A program made the translations under genes and the position numbers. Source: Leuctra nigra (taxonomy: Eukaryota > Arthropoda > Insecta > Plecoptera > Leuctridae). Taken from it: a stretch of DNA of 64,000 nucleotides. The notes beneath the pieces are model-generated. The model had not been told where the DNA came from. It was given only the letters and a program-made list of their open reading frames with translations, and made no database searches. Position 1 is the stretch's first letter. Each line of letters opens with the position of its first letter. Shown here one piece after another: positions 45,850 through 57,400 of this stretch. The stretch covers positions 47,517,411-47,581,410 of the forward strand of contig OW203762.1 of NCBI GenBank assembly GCA_934045905.1. Reading direction: 5' to 3'.

Positions 45850-48800
45850 AGTGTAGTATGTAAAATTGTTTTTTTTAAACTTACATCTAGGTATACGGTG
45901 GACCTTTAGATCTACAGTACTATAGAGATAGTGTCTTGTACAATCAAAATCTGTTTAAAGCTATAATAACTCTTATCAATAATATTTTTTGCCAATATCT
46001 CAATGTATACACTTATAAGAAAATAATGTTGAAATCAGTTCAGTAACACAGACAGGCGAGTCATATATAATATCCCGAAATAACTTTATACACGCCATAA
46101 TATTTCAGTTATTGAGTCAAGTTTTGATGGTCAAATATTTAGTCTCTCAAAATCAGTGATATCATTGTAAAAACTAATACATGAATAAGAATACACTTAT
46201 TTATTTGACAAAATAATAATAGTTATTGACATAATGTGTTTAAACCTTGGACGTTTTCCAATGCTTCTTTCGTCTTAAAGTATTCATTCTTCTTTTGACG
46301 TCACGATTAATAAATCAAATATGCTAAAAATAACAGAAACAAGGATTAATTACATACAATCATAGACATTGTATAGCCTTCAATGTCTATGATACAATTC
46401 AAGACGTAAAAATAAGAACGAAATCGATAATGGGATACGTCCATAGATTTCCAACGTATTATGGTGTTAGTCTAGAGCATTAGGATTATTATTCTCATTG
46501 CACACACGTGGCTGTAAATGTTGTCTAAATGAATGTGTCATGTGTCGTTACTGCCTTGTGAGAAACCATAGAGAGCCTAAATTCAATTGCGAAAGTTGCC
46601 CTGCCGGGTTCTGTTTCTGTCGCTGCTTGACGGCTCTCTGGAGACCTCTAATGAGTACAATTATTGCACTGATTGGTTGGGTGGAACACGAGTGGGTGGG
46701 GGAGTAATTAACGGGGGTCGAATCTGGTTTGCGGTGCTCTTTATTCAACCTCAACGAGTGAGTGACAAGAATGGCGTTTTGTAGATTTCAGAAATGCTGG
46801 CAGCAAATCATATTCACCCGCCATGCCGGTGTTGATGCTGGTGCTGGGTGCTAGAACCATCCTCGGTGTGGTCGGACAGTACCTCTGACGTCACTGCACA
46901 CTGCACACTGCACACTGCACACTGCACACTGCACTGCTTTCCTGTGTGTCTCGCACCATCACAATATCATGCACAGCTTTTTTCACGACTAAAACTAATT
47001 ACCTAAGCTGGATTCTTTTAAAAGATGCAACTTTAAAATGCACTTAGAACTAATGCATCGTATAAATTGTTGAATGAAAAAGTGTCTGTGTAGCATGAAA
47101 ATGCTATCAGTCTTGTCTGAAATGCATTGCCGTAAGCTATGTGACATTTTTCAACACTTTTTTTTTACACTTCAGTTGCATTAAATTTATTTAAAAAACG
47201 ATTGTGTTACATAATTTGTGCAAATTAATAATTAAAACGAATTTAAAGAATTCTATTGATTATTTCTTTCAGAACCTTTGATGAATTCCAAGATCATTCC
47301 CATCCTAGCTAATAATGTCTGATTAAATAATATTAAACACTTTTTTACGATGATATTCTTCAGTTAATGAATATGATTATACATCTTCGTCTTGACCTTA
47401 ACCTTTACCTCGACTCAGCGCGATGCAGACCAATGAGAGACGCCGACACAGTCACGTGATCGGTTAACACTTGTCTGCTAATCAGCGAGCCAACTGTTGC
47501 TGGATCAGTAATGATCACTGCCAGACCTCACAGTGCCGCAGTTTTACGGTAATTACTTGAAACCGACAAAAAGACCAACTAAAAGAACGAAATACAATAG
47601 CTAACCCTGAGGCTGAAGTTAGAACTCAAAACGCATGACTTTATTTGCGAGTACTTTGTCCTTCCAATGGTGAGGAGGGATGTGCGAAGTTAAAAATATC
47701 TGGCGGAACCGGCGTTTGTAACTCTCATTATACGTGCTATACGTGCTAGAGTAAAAAGCAAAGTAAGAATAGTAATAATATTTTACTCTTTTCATTTACT
47801 CAATTCATTTCTTAATTTGACAAAAGCAAATTGCAATTTGTTTTAAATAGGCAAACAAAGAAGCAAACACATTAGAATAACTTTAAAGTTGAGCTTTAAA
47901 GAAAGTGAGCGAAGAGCTGGGTAACCTAGAGGAAGATGATTGAATATTAATGGATAGTATAAGTAAAGATGTCTAGGTGGAGGAGAACAAGATCGAGAAG
48001 AACAGGACGACAGCGATGCGACAGGATTGACCGACAGGCATTCGTACTATCGATTAGACGAGATTTATGATTTTTCATAAAACATGTCTATGCATTGTTT
48101 ATGTATATCATGGACCTATAGGTACATAAATTATTTAATCCAAAAAACGCACAAGAATTTTAACATACTTTTTATTTCACGATTTTGTATTGCCCTGAAA
48201 GGGTAATAAATAAATTTAAAAATGAAATGTATGATTGAATAATTATGTATAGCTTGTGCCAAACAAGCATGTAAATACCGGTATGATTTATTTCAAGAAG
48301 CCTCCAGCAGAGTCAGCTAGGGAGCAAATACACGTTTGTAAAACCCGACACCCGACAGCAAAACCAAATACGACAGCTACGATGAAAATTATTCTTTCAT
48401 AAGACTTTTACATACTTCCTATTATGATGATGATTATTTATATTTAAACAATAATTCCGGGATACATCTATTGCACTTTTCAGCACCTGCCAGCGAGCGT
48501 AGAAAAATTCTCGAAATTTTGGCTTATTATTTTTGTTTTGTTACGAATGCGTTGTGCTTCCTAGTTTTAATTACATCTATAACCAGTAAATTATCTTCGT
48601 TTTACGTTGATGCCGATTTGTAAGCAATGTGAATACATTTTGCGGATGTAATTCCTTGTAATACTACAAGTTGCAATATGATTATTTGCGTGGCTTACAT
48701 GTGACATGTATTATTGTTGTAAGTTGGATCTACCTGTTGCGTGTGAAACAGGCAAGTACAGTGATTGACACCACTTGCTTATCACAGCCTCAAGGACACT

Positions 48801-50340
48801 AATGCACGAGAATGCACCGTGGACGGTATTGTTTCTCTGCGGGTATCTGTCGAGTTTTGACCTCGGTTTTGACCACACAGTTTTGTTTTAAAACATGGAA
48901 AAGCTACATGCTTAAAATTCGTCCAAGAATCTACGTAATAACTAGACTTCTTAGTAATAACTGTTGAGACAATTATTTTAGATTCACGTTGATACAGATA
49001 AATACCCTTAAATACTCTTTCAGACAGATAATTAACAACATAAACGGTAAATAATACGTTTTTATTTATTTTCAAGAAAAACTGTGACACAATTTTCAAC
49101 TTCAGCGCGTTTCAGCTCGTTCACAAATGAATATGAAACTGCATCAATGGATACACTGCCGCTTTTGTTACGTGCCATTTATTAGAATTTAGAATATAGG
49201 TTGCGAGGATAACTTACAACCCCCATTTGCATTGCACAATGGATTGCGTATTCTACTCGGATGTGTGATTGCATTGCAAGACTCAGTGACGTCACAGCCT
49301 GCCGGTACACGCAACAAGTGATGAGTAAGTGCGATGCGCGAGGATCGAACTGGATGCATCTGGTTGAGAACTCATGCAGACTCATGCTGATTCAGTGGCG
49401 GGTTCTCACTGAAGACCTAATGAGACGACTAATTGGCGATAATGATGACCTTCATTGGGATCAAAACAGAGGTCGACTCTTTTGTTCTCGTAAACTTCGC
49501 TGCGCTTTGAACGTGGAAGGTGGAAGAAAAGCCGTCTGTGCTTAATCTCGCCGTATCAAATAAAGACGTTTTTACTTTTTTACTTTACTTTACTTTCTTT
49601 TAACGTGTGCATTCTTACACTCAATCCACACTCGGTGTTTATCACCAACTTCATTCTATATTTATATGTACACTCATTGCGACCATATTTTCTGTATGAA
49701 CTAAAAACTGAGAATTAGCACATTGATTATGCCTTGAATTAGAAAAGTCTGAATCATTCTTCACTCAATGGCTGTAAATGTACACATAAAACAAAATCTT
49801 GAAATCAAGTCATTGTGCAATTACATTTAAAGTATAAATGAGTTTTACTACAAAGCGGTAAAAATATGATTAAAATTCATGGTTGTAAAAATGATTCGTG
49901 TTCAACTTATGAATCCAATTCTTCTAAAGATGGAGACCATTCGTCATTACATGAAATGCGAGTCAAAAACTAACCTTTTCCACTTTTCAAAAAATTGGTT
50001 TATCTACATATTATTGTTTTCAATCTTCGTCGGCAACCAACGAGTTGAAAATAGTTTAAAACTCCTCAACTTCCAGACATTTACGTAAAAACATGATTTA
50101 AATCAAAATACACAAAACTCATCTTATTCAAAATACTTTAGGCCATAAAAGGGTTTTGTTACAATTTCTATTGCTCTTTGTGTAGAGTCAAGAAGAAGCA
50201 GTTCTTTCTGAGAATTATAAAAGGCGAGTTTTTCTCCCGTAGGACTCAAAATGTTCAGTGCTTTCGAGCCTGTAAGATCAAGGGATGGATTAGAATGGGA
50301 AAAGTTTTGAGAAAACCACACAAATGCGCGAAATGTTATT
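45850..50340. other. No supported gene in 4.5 kb
   Basis: Contains a 13-bp-stem hairpin (46359-46393), a short hydrophobic ORF (46823-46888, MPVLMLVLGARTILGVVGQY plus L) just after an acceptor-like site, a (CACTGCA)n repeat and a tRNA-like block near 49330-49395 (minus strand). None supports a gene model. Confidence 0.45.
46892..46936 (+). repeat. (CACTGCA)n microsatellite
   Basis: Seven-base unit repeated about six times. Confidence 0.93.
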
Positions 50341-50551
50341 AACATTAGACAATTTTATTGTGCGATGATTGTGCAAAAATTTCAAACACTTAGGTAAACG
50401 TAAATACAATACTGAAACTTACTAATCTAACAAAAAATTATAAAATTTCTTGTCATATTTTCAATTCTCAGTATAGAGTGCACGTCCATGGTTCTGTAAA
50501 TGGCAAGGTTGAGCAGCGAATGGATGATCGACATATTCTTGAGAGTGTTCG

Positions 50552-52395
50552 TTAACCGTAGTATCCACCTCCATAGCCGCCTCCAAATCCGCCGCCATAT
50601 CCGCCGCCATATCCGCCTCCATATCCACCACCTCCATATCCGCCGTATCCGCCGCCGCCATATCCGCGCCCGCCGTAGCCGCCGCCGTAGCCTCCTCGGC
50701 GATGGTGCGCGCTCTCAGCGGTCTCCAGCTGTTCAGGGGCGTCCAAGGGGAAGGCCAGGGCCACGCCGAGCAGGCAAAGACCCAAGATCAAGATTGCCTG
50801 AAAACAAGAATAACATTCTGTTAATATTTTTCACATTTTCATTGATATTGAAGTTATCAGTTACGGTTACTCCAACTAATTAATTAAATTCTTGTGCGTG
50901 GAATGAGAAAACAATGAGAAAATTAAAATACTTTAAAAGTAAACGAAGGGTACAGGGAGAGAACGCTATGAGTCCATTTATTGAAAAAATTAGTTGCAGT
51001 GATTTTTATGAGCTTTCAGAATACACCATCGGTTTTTAGAAAATATTGCCACGAAGTTTTGAAAAACGCAATTGAAATATCGAATTGTATGGTCAACATA
51101 AAACTTCGCTTATCTCAGTTTCATCCGAATGTGACTTATAGCGTTCTTTCCCTGTACCCTTCAAATACAAAACTACATTACTTGTCGCCTACAAAGTTCA
51201 CTCTATAATAATATGGAACATTGTTTGCTAGCTTGATCATTCATGGTTGGCGAAACATTTGTACAATAAACATATGCTCAGTCATAAAATATACAATAAA
51301 GATTTTACACAACCGTTCAAGAAAACCTTCAGGTTATCACTACTAATATTAATATTGTATATATAATATTTGTACGTTTGCACAGGGTGTGATGGCTCCT
51401 TCTATACCGGTTTTACGTTCTTCTTGAAACATCTACATAGCGTTGCAATTGCACACTAATAAATAGCCAGACATGCCAAACGTATCAGGTAGCTACCAAT
51501 AATTCTTTAAATGGCCTCCAAGTCTGTAAGAGCTATGGTGAGCATTATTGCTACGATGCATCTCACCCTATAATTTACATTAATTTACAATGCATTATTG
51601 GTCATGGATAACGATGAAGAACAATCATGTAAAATTCGAACCAAGGACCTTCAAAGCCAGTGCATCTATGTTGCATGACCGTGGCAAAACGTGATTTTTA
51701 TTTTTTATTTTATTTTATTAAGCCTTTATTTGTATTGGACAACTAATGTCCAAAAGTACAAATATAATATAACATATTATCATATTAACTTGGCAAAGAC
51801 AAAATTTGTAAGTTCAACAAGTATTTTCCATGAGATGAACTAGATGTTACAAACTGCCAACCCTCACAATTCATGATTTTCATGAACATTTTCCCCCTAT
51901 GAAATACGAAAATTGCAACTCAAGAAACAATTTAAAAAAATATATATTTTTACTTTTTTGTTTCATAAAATTGTTGGGTAACCATCTTTGCGCACTGAAT
52001 GAATAAAAAAAGTTCTTACAAATGATGAATAATGAAAACTCGTGATTAAAATTAGATGTAGGTAGGTATTCCATGTTCATGAAACTCTGATTACTTTTGA
52101 AGTCTAGAAAAAGCATGATGAATTTATAAGTGTACAAATTAGGTGTTCAAGACAGAAAAGAGAATAGCATCGCGAAAATGTATACTTTTTATATAGAACA
52201 AACAAAAGTTGGTGATGTAATATATTCTCGCACAAAGCTGGAGATAATTGAGATAAATTGACAACAATTAAAGGGTAGTAATAAAAGGAACTAGATAAGT
52301 AAGTAGCCATAAATTATAATAAATAATCAGTATAGTAAAAAGGTTGTATAAAATCAAGTGTAAAACAGTGTTGGTTTACTCACAATTCGACTCAT
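50552..52395 (-). CDS. Gene G: secreted Gly/Tyr-rich protein, paralogue of H
   Basis: Exon 1 is 52395-52384 (MSRI, donor GTGAGT); exon 2 is 50797-50552 (after TTGTTTTCAG); phase-0 intron 1586 bp; 85 residues. Signal peptide MSRIAILILGLCLLGVALA, then a short acidic stretch FPLDAPEQLETAESAHHRR, then about 45 residues of GGYGGG-type repeats ending GGGYYG. The HHRR junction between acidic and Gly-rich parts could be a processing site (inference). The only Cys is in the signal. AATAAA on the minus strand lies at 50354-50359. It shares exon structure, signal, spacer, C-terminus, 3' UTR and promoter with gene H, so the two are a tandem duplication. Confidence 0.88.
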
Positions 52396-52467
52396 GATGC
52401 TCTGATGAATGTTGTTGGTCTTCGAGGTATAGGCGATGTTCTCGTAAGTTTCATTGTCGTGCTTCGC

Positions 52468-52475
52468 CTTAAATA
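52468..52475 (-). promoter_or_regulatory. TATA-like box of gene G
   Basis: TATTTAAG on the minus strand within 'gcgTATTTAAGGcgaagca', conserved at the same place in gene H ('gagTATTTAAGGggaagca'). An upstream 'aatcgtg' motif next to a CCAA-type sequence is also shared. Confidence 0.65.
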
Positions 52476-52624
52476 CGCGATGTTTTTCATTTTCATGGCT
52501 GTCCGCTTTTTTAGGAAAAACTCCTCACCGGCGAACAACACGATTGTTTGGTGTTTTTCCCCAGCTCACATTAGCTGGTGGGGGTAAGATTCACTCCACC
52601 AGCCTGGACTCTCGATGAATTTTC

Positions 52625-52830
52625 AACATCGAGGTCACTTGGCTCAGGCGGCAGCGCTCCTCTGCCTCTGGGTTCGATCCCGTGCTTCACCATCCTGTCC
52701 CAGAGCTTCCGTCACTTCCCGCAGTCGAGACGCAAAGCTGGGAAGGATCCTTCTCCTCCTTCCCACTTTCCAACACTCTCTCTTTCTTTCGTGTCATCTC
52801 CTAATCATTCACATCCTGATCATTCACATA
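52625..52830 (+). repeat. SINE-like copy
   Basis: An A-box-like TTGGCTCAGGCGGCAGCG and a B box GGGTTCGATCCC spaced as in tRNA, then a pyrimidine-rich body and a 'cattcacatcctgatc' end. Confidence 0.5.
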
Positions 52831-52960
52831 TCGTAACTGATAACTTATAGTTGTTGAGCGCCACAAACATTATAAATATTATTCACATATCGTGGCGTGG
52901 GCATTATAACTAACTCACGCAAGGACTGAGATAATTTAAGTATACAACCAACATAACGTA

Positions 52961-53985
52961 CAGTCGCCAGTTTTTCGCTAAAGCACATTCGGATTCTTTG
53001 AAAAATCCAACAATGAGGCTTAGCCATGTTTTAGTGACAGGTTTGACGCGTCTCGAGATTCAAGATTCAAGATTTTTTATTGTTGTAAAGTTACAAATAT
53101 ATTACAATTGCAGTGTGTATACCCTAGGAAAGACAATTGTCTTTGTGTCAGGGTACCTAGGTATGCTAAGTACATTTATACATCTATATCTATATTTTCT
53201 AATAATAATATTAATATACCTAGTGATAACATTGATAATTATTGTAAACACAGAGTTAATAATTATTCGAAACATATTAATAATATTATATAATATGTGG
53301 TTTTTAATAATTTATGATACTATGTATTTATCTTATTTTAAAAACTACGCTAACTTAACCTAATTAAAACTAAGACTAACCCAGACACTCTGATGTATAC
53401 AGGTAGCACCTGCCAAGGTATACATTATACACAGTACTCAGTACTTCTGAGACAAATAAAAATAATGCTAGAATTTCAATATGCAGCAATGTTGTTTTGG
53501 AGTAGTCATTAATGATAAAAGTCTAGTAATTCACAAAAGCTTATGGTTCATAATTTCTTTTATTTTCACACTTGGATATTCTCTTAACCAAAATTTTAAA
53601 CATAATTTAAAAGATGTCTTTCTTTCTAAATCTCTTATTTTTAATGGTATGATGTTAAAAAGTTTAGGTCCGAGGTAAATAGCATGACGCTGAGTCAGTG
53701 TTTTCTTTGTTTTTGGAATTGTTATAAGTTTATTTGTATTGCTTCTGGTAATACGTTTTACAGGAGATATTTCCAAACTGCCAGTTTCCAAACTTCCATA
53801 TTTCCAAACTTTTCGTTAACGAAATAAACATTGGCAACTTTGTAAGGCGAAGGGGTTGGGGAGTCATTAAACGGTCAGGTAGCTTGAAAAGAAAGTGATG
53901 AGCTTAACTCTCATACAATGAATGAATGCCTATTGTATCCTAGATAATGGAAACCCAATGTGCTATAGCGAAAAACTGGCGACAA
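52961..53985. mobile_element. Tc1-like TIR element, 1025 bp
   Basis: The ends CAGTCGCCAGTTTTTCGCTA and, on the other strand, TTGTCGCCAGTTTTTCGCTA continue as near-identical inverted repeats to AGCACATT. TA flanks both sides (52959-52960, 53986-53987). No transposase is readable. The interior is largely a LINE fragment that inserted later. Confidence 0.85.
53052..53810 (-). mobile_element. LINE 3' fragment nested in the Tc1-like element
   Basis: The minus-strand frame 53791-53531 reads a typical LINE ORF2 C-terminus (ITIPKTKKTLTQRHAIYLGP, later KLFNIIPLKIRDL and LKFWL). Its 3' end has an 'aataaaaaatcttgaatctt' tail with TTGAATC repeats near 53052-53070. The fragment is cut off at its 5' side. 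Confidence 0.7.
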
Positions 53986-54484
53986 TACAACGAGAGTGGT
54001 TGAAGGAAATCTTAAGTGTCGTAATGCACACTTTAGTTTTCGTTAACGACTCATTTTTGGAGTTAGGAAAATTGATCCTAATACTGATTATTTAATGAGT
54101 CGAGAGTTAGCGCTTTTCCATAGAATACAGAATAGAATATTGATGATTTGAGTATCTACCTATGCTAACTCATTCATGAAATGAGAGTTAGTGACATTTT
54201 GCCACATTCCCATATCTATGCGAACTTAATTATATCGAGTAGTCTTCAACAAACTTATGAACTGTTAACTCTCATTTTCAAATAAGTGAAGATGAAGAAC
54301 AATAACTTGATCTGCTCCATGTTTTCAGAACCGTTGGAGTTTGAGAGCAGCGCTCACGGCCAATCGGACTCATACAGAAACACGGCCACCCCGATCTCAA
54401 ACAATAATTAGTTCAGAATGCAGAACCCTTCCTGCGGTCCTGGCGCCCGACAGAGTGGCGAAGCTAGGATACCGCGGAGGAGGA

Positions 54485-54505
54485 GGGGGGGGGGGGGGGG
54501 GGGGG
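54485..54505 (+). repeat. Poly-G tract (G21)
   Basis: Uninterrupted G run. Similar shorter G/C runs lie at 18082-18096, 29459 and 29890. Confidence 0.95.
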
Positions 54506-55152
54506 CTCTTTAATTGAATTGCTATTAGCAAAAGTTAGACATTGACTGCTATACAAATCGCATTACATTTGATCTCAGAGTTAGATTTCCAGGTTTTAAA
54601 ACAAATTAATGGAATGGAATGCAAAAAGGAATGAACACCGAGAAGGGCTCGGTACTTGGAGGTGGTTTTGAACCATATTGGCTGAGTATTTTATAAGATT
54701 ACTTCTATTGATTTCATTTACAAGTAGGTACTTGTAAAAATAATCTTCTTTTATCTCATTTAATCTTTTTCTTTTCTTTTTAATAATCATTTATTACTGT
54801 CAATGCAGGCTCACTCGCAAGCGTTTTCACTACATGTTATAAATCATTCCATGACAGAAAATAAGTTTTCAGACAATTTCTAATGTATCCCTATATCAGA
54901 GAGTTTGGGGAAAGAGTTGGGAAATTTAAACAAATACACAATGTATTACAAATAATAGAAAATGTATTATGTGGTGATTGTGCAAAAATGTTATAGTACA
55001 AATAGTAATACAATACTGAAACTTACTAATCTAACAAAAATATATAATATTTCTTTCTAGATTTTCAATTCGCAAAGTAGAGTGCATGTTCATGGTTGTA
55101 ATGATCTGGTTGAGCGGCACACGGATGATCGACGTCGTCAAGGCAGTGTTCT

Positions 55153-56815
55153 TTAACCGTAGTATCCACCTCCCCATCCACCTCCATATCCACCCCTGTA
55201 TCCGCCGCCCCAGCCGCCTCCGTATCCGCCGCCGTATCCGCCGTATCCGCCCCTGCCCCAGCCGCCGCCCCAGCCGCCGCGACGGTGGTGCGCCGACTCG
55301 GCGGTCTCCAGAGCCTCCGCGGGCTGCGGCTCGAACTGTTCAGGCACGTCGGCGGGATAGGCCAGGGCCAGCCCGAGCAGGCACAAGCCCAAGATCAGGA
55401 TTGTCTGCAAGGGAAGAAACAATTCGGTTATCACATTGTTCTCTTGATTTTGAAAAAAGCTGTTCAAATGAACACTTGGCAAAATAAAAAATTGTCGATG
55501 AACGAATTTAAATGAGTGCTGGTTAGGTTCTTGTCAATCAATGTGTGTTATCAATGTACGATCAAATACGTCTCAGTCTGATTATGTGAACAATCATTTT
55601 TTGGTTTGTCGAGTAGGTACACCCTGACATTAGGAAGAGGCCTATTGTCCAATTTACAACAAGTTAGGGCCAGGTTTTAAATGCTCTGTTAACGCAGTTT
55701 TAACTTTAAACGTTGCTTTGTGGTCATTCTAGAAGAGTCAATGTTTGTGACATGGTAAGATATTCCTAATCAACTGTTATAATTTTTTTTTCAAACCCTG
55801 TTTCCAAAAAATATTTGGGTCAGGGTTAATACATTTTGAACATACACACATTGTCTAACCAGACATTAAGGCTACAATTATCTCAACCGGCTAGCCGGAC
55901 CGGTTAAAATAGAGCACAAATTAGGTTGACTAATAGAGCAAATTCAAAACCGCCCTAATAAAACAAATGATAAAGCAATAAACAGTTTTGCTTTTAATAA
56001 CCATTGTTTGTTTTGTGGATAAACTTAATTAGTTAATTAACTGTCAGATATTGTGCAAATTTTAATTTTAATATTCTATAGACATCGTCATGGACAAGAA
56101 ACGGCAAGGAACAATGTCAACAATGCAACAATCTCTGAAATAATCTCTGAAATAATTTTCTAATAATTTTCTGAAATTGAAACTGTTCTGAGTAAAAACT
56201 GGTGGTGGAATACAGAGTTATCAAACAAACCGGGTTCGAACCCGCGATCTGGAATATCTGGCAGCGCTCTGTAAGTGGCTTGTGCATGACTTCAAAACAA
56301 AAGCTCTCAAACGTGCAAGTTCACCTACTAGAATGTATTACTACAAAATGTAAACACACTCGTCAGAATCTTATTAGCTCAGAGAATTTTCTTCAAGGAT
56401 TGATTTGAGTTTGAATCAGTAGGTACCTGCTGGATTTCTAACAGTTTTTAGGGCTCAATTGAAAATGAGAGTAATACTCAAGTTTTATGAAACGATATCA
56501 GAGAAAGGTTAAGATTCTAAAGTAAATCATATCATGACAGTATACTACTCTGGAGGCAAATATTAAATCATTCTGGAGTTAATTTTTGTGTAAATAAAAA
56601 GTATTAAAACAGTATCGTGGTGGCTTTAGTGTTAAAGAAAAATATGCATTCAGTGTCATATCCAGATATATTTACATTTGGACCTATATGTGAAATATTT
56701 AAGAAACCTGATAATTTTTGAAATTTGAAATGGTATATTCGCAGATTGAAGAATGTGATCACTGAAGACACAAGCAAATGCAAATAATATGTTGTGTACT
56801 TACAAGTCGACTCAT
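55153..56815 (-). CDS. Gene H: secreted Gly/Trp/Tyr-rich protein, paralogue of G
   Basis: Exon 1 is 56815-56804 (MSRL, donor GTAAGT); exon 2 is 55404-55153 (after CCCTTGCAG); phase-0 intron 1399 bp; 87 residues. Signal peptide MSRLTILILGLCLLGLALA, an acidic spacer slightly longer than in G (YPADVPEQFEPQPAEALET then AESAHHRR), then Gly repeats in which Trp replaces many of the Tyr of gene G (GGWGGGWGRGG), ending GGGYYG. No Cys after the signal. The 3' flank matches gene G over more than 100 bases. Tyr-to-Trp exchange between tandem copies suggests an aromatic residue matters more than its identity (inference). A tRNA-like repeat (56225-56290, minus) sits in its intron. Confidence 0.88.
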
Positions 56816-56884
56816 GTTGTGATGTATTCTTGTAGCTCAGTCAAGTCGATCGGTGTTCTCTTCCTCGGCATCAACTTGCTTCCC

Positions 56885-56892
56885 CTTAAATA
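56885..56892 (-). promoter_or_regulatory. TATA-like box of gene H
   Basis: TATTTAAG on the minus strand, 70 bases upstream of the ATG, conserved with gene G. Further upstream both share 'aaaaaagaagac/aaaaaagcgg' and a 'aatcgtg' motif (here with CCAAT). Confidence 0.7.
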
Positions 56893-57214
56893 CTCGCGTT
56901 TTTAGGTTCATGGCAGTCTTCTTTTTTCGGGGAAACACAACACTGACTAACACCACGATTGGTTCGCTGCTTTTTTCCCACCTCCATGTTGTTTTTTATG
57001 TTCATCTCAACAGATGATTCTCCCCCCACCACGGCGTCTAGTCTTGGGGATTTCTTCACGAGCCTACGCGTGATACAGAATAGAATCCTTGAACAACCTG
57101 TTGACCGCTGGACAGATGAAGTGACGCATTGTATGTTGTGATTCATGCGTGCCGATCTGTTGTCATACGAACTTTTTCAGGAATTTTTAAAGAAACCTAG
57201 TGCCTTTATTATAA

Positions 57215-57400
57215 AAATGGAACGAGTTGGCTCATGATGCTCTGGATTTGCTGGAGGTCCTGGGTTCGATTCCAGTGGCCATCCTTCTCGGCAGAGGCTT
57301 CTCGTGGTTTCTCTTTGCCTAGAGACTGGGAAGTGTACTGATAAACATCTGGACCCGATCTTCATCATCATAAATCATAATCATTCATCCCTCCATCAGA
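57215..57400 (+). repeat. SINE-like copy
   Basis: The clearest member of the family: A-box-like TTGGCTCATGATGCTCTGG, B box GGGTTCGATTCC, then the 'ggcagaggcttctcgtggtt' body and a 'catcatcataaatcataatc' tail. Confidence 0.6.

Noticed and set aside
46498..46707. Cys-rich frame (CKCCLNECVMCRYC...) that looks like a small Cys-rich protein
   Set aside because: It starts only at TTG, has no signal peptide or promoter, and the opposite strand is also open. The Cys richness is probably chance.
11462..46936. CRISPR-like arrays among the tandem repeats
   Set aside because: The repeats are contiguous microsatellites or minisatellites without unique spacers, in a eukaryotic context.
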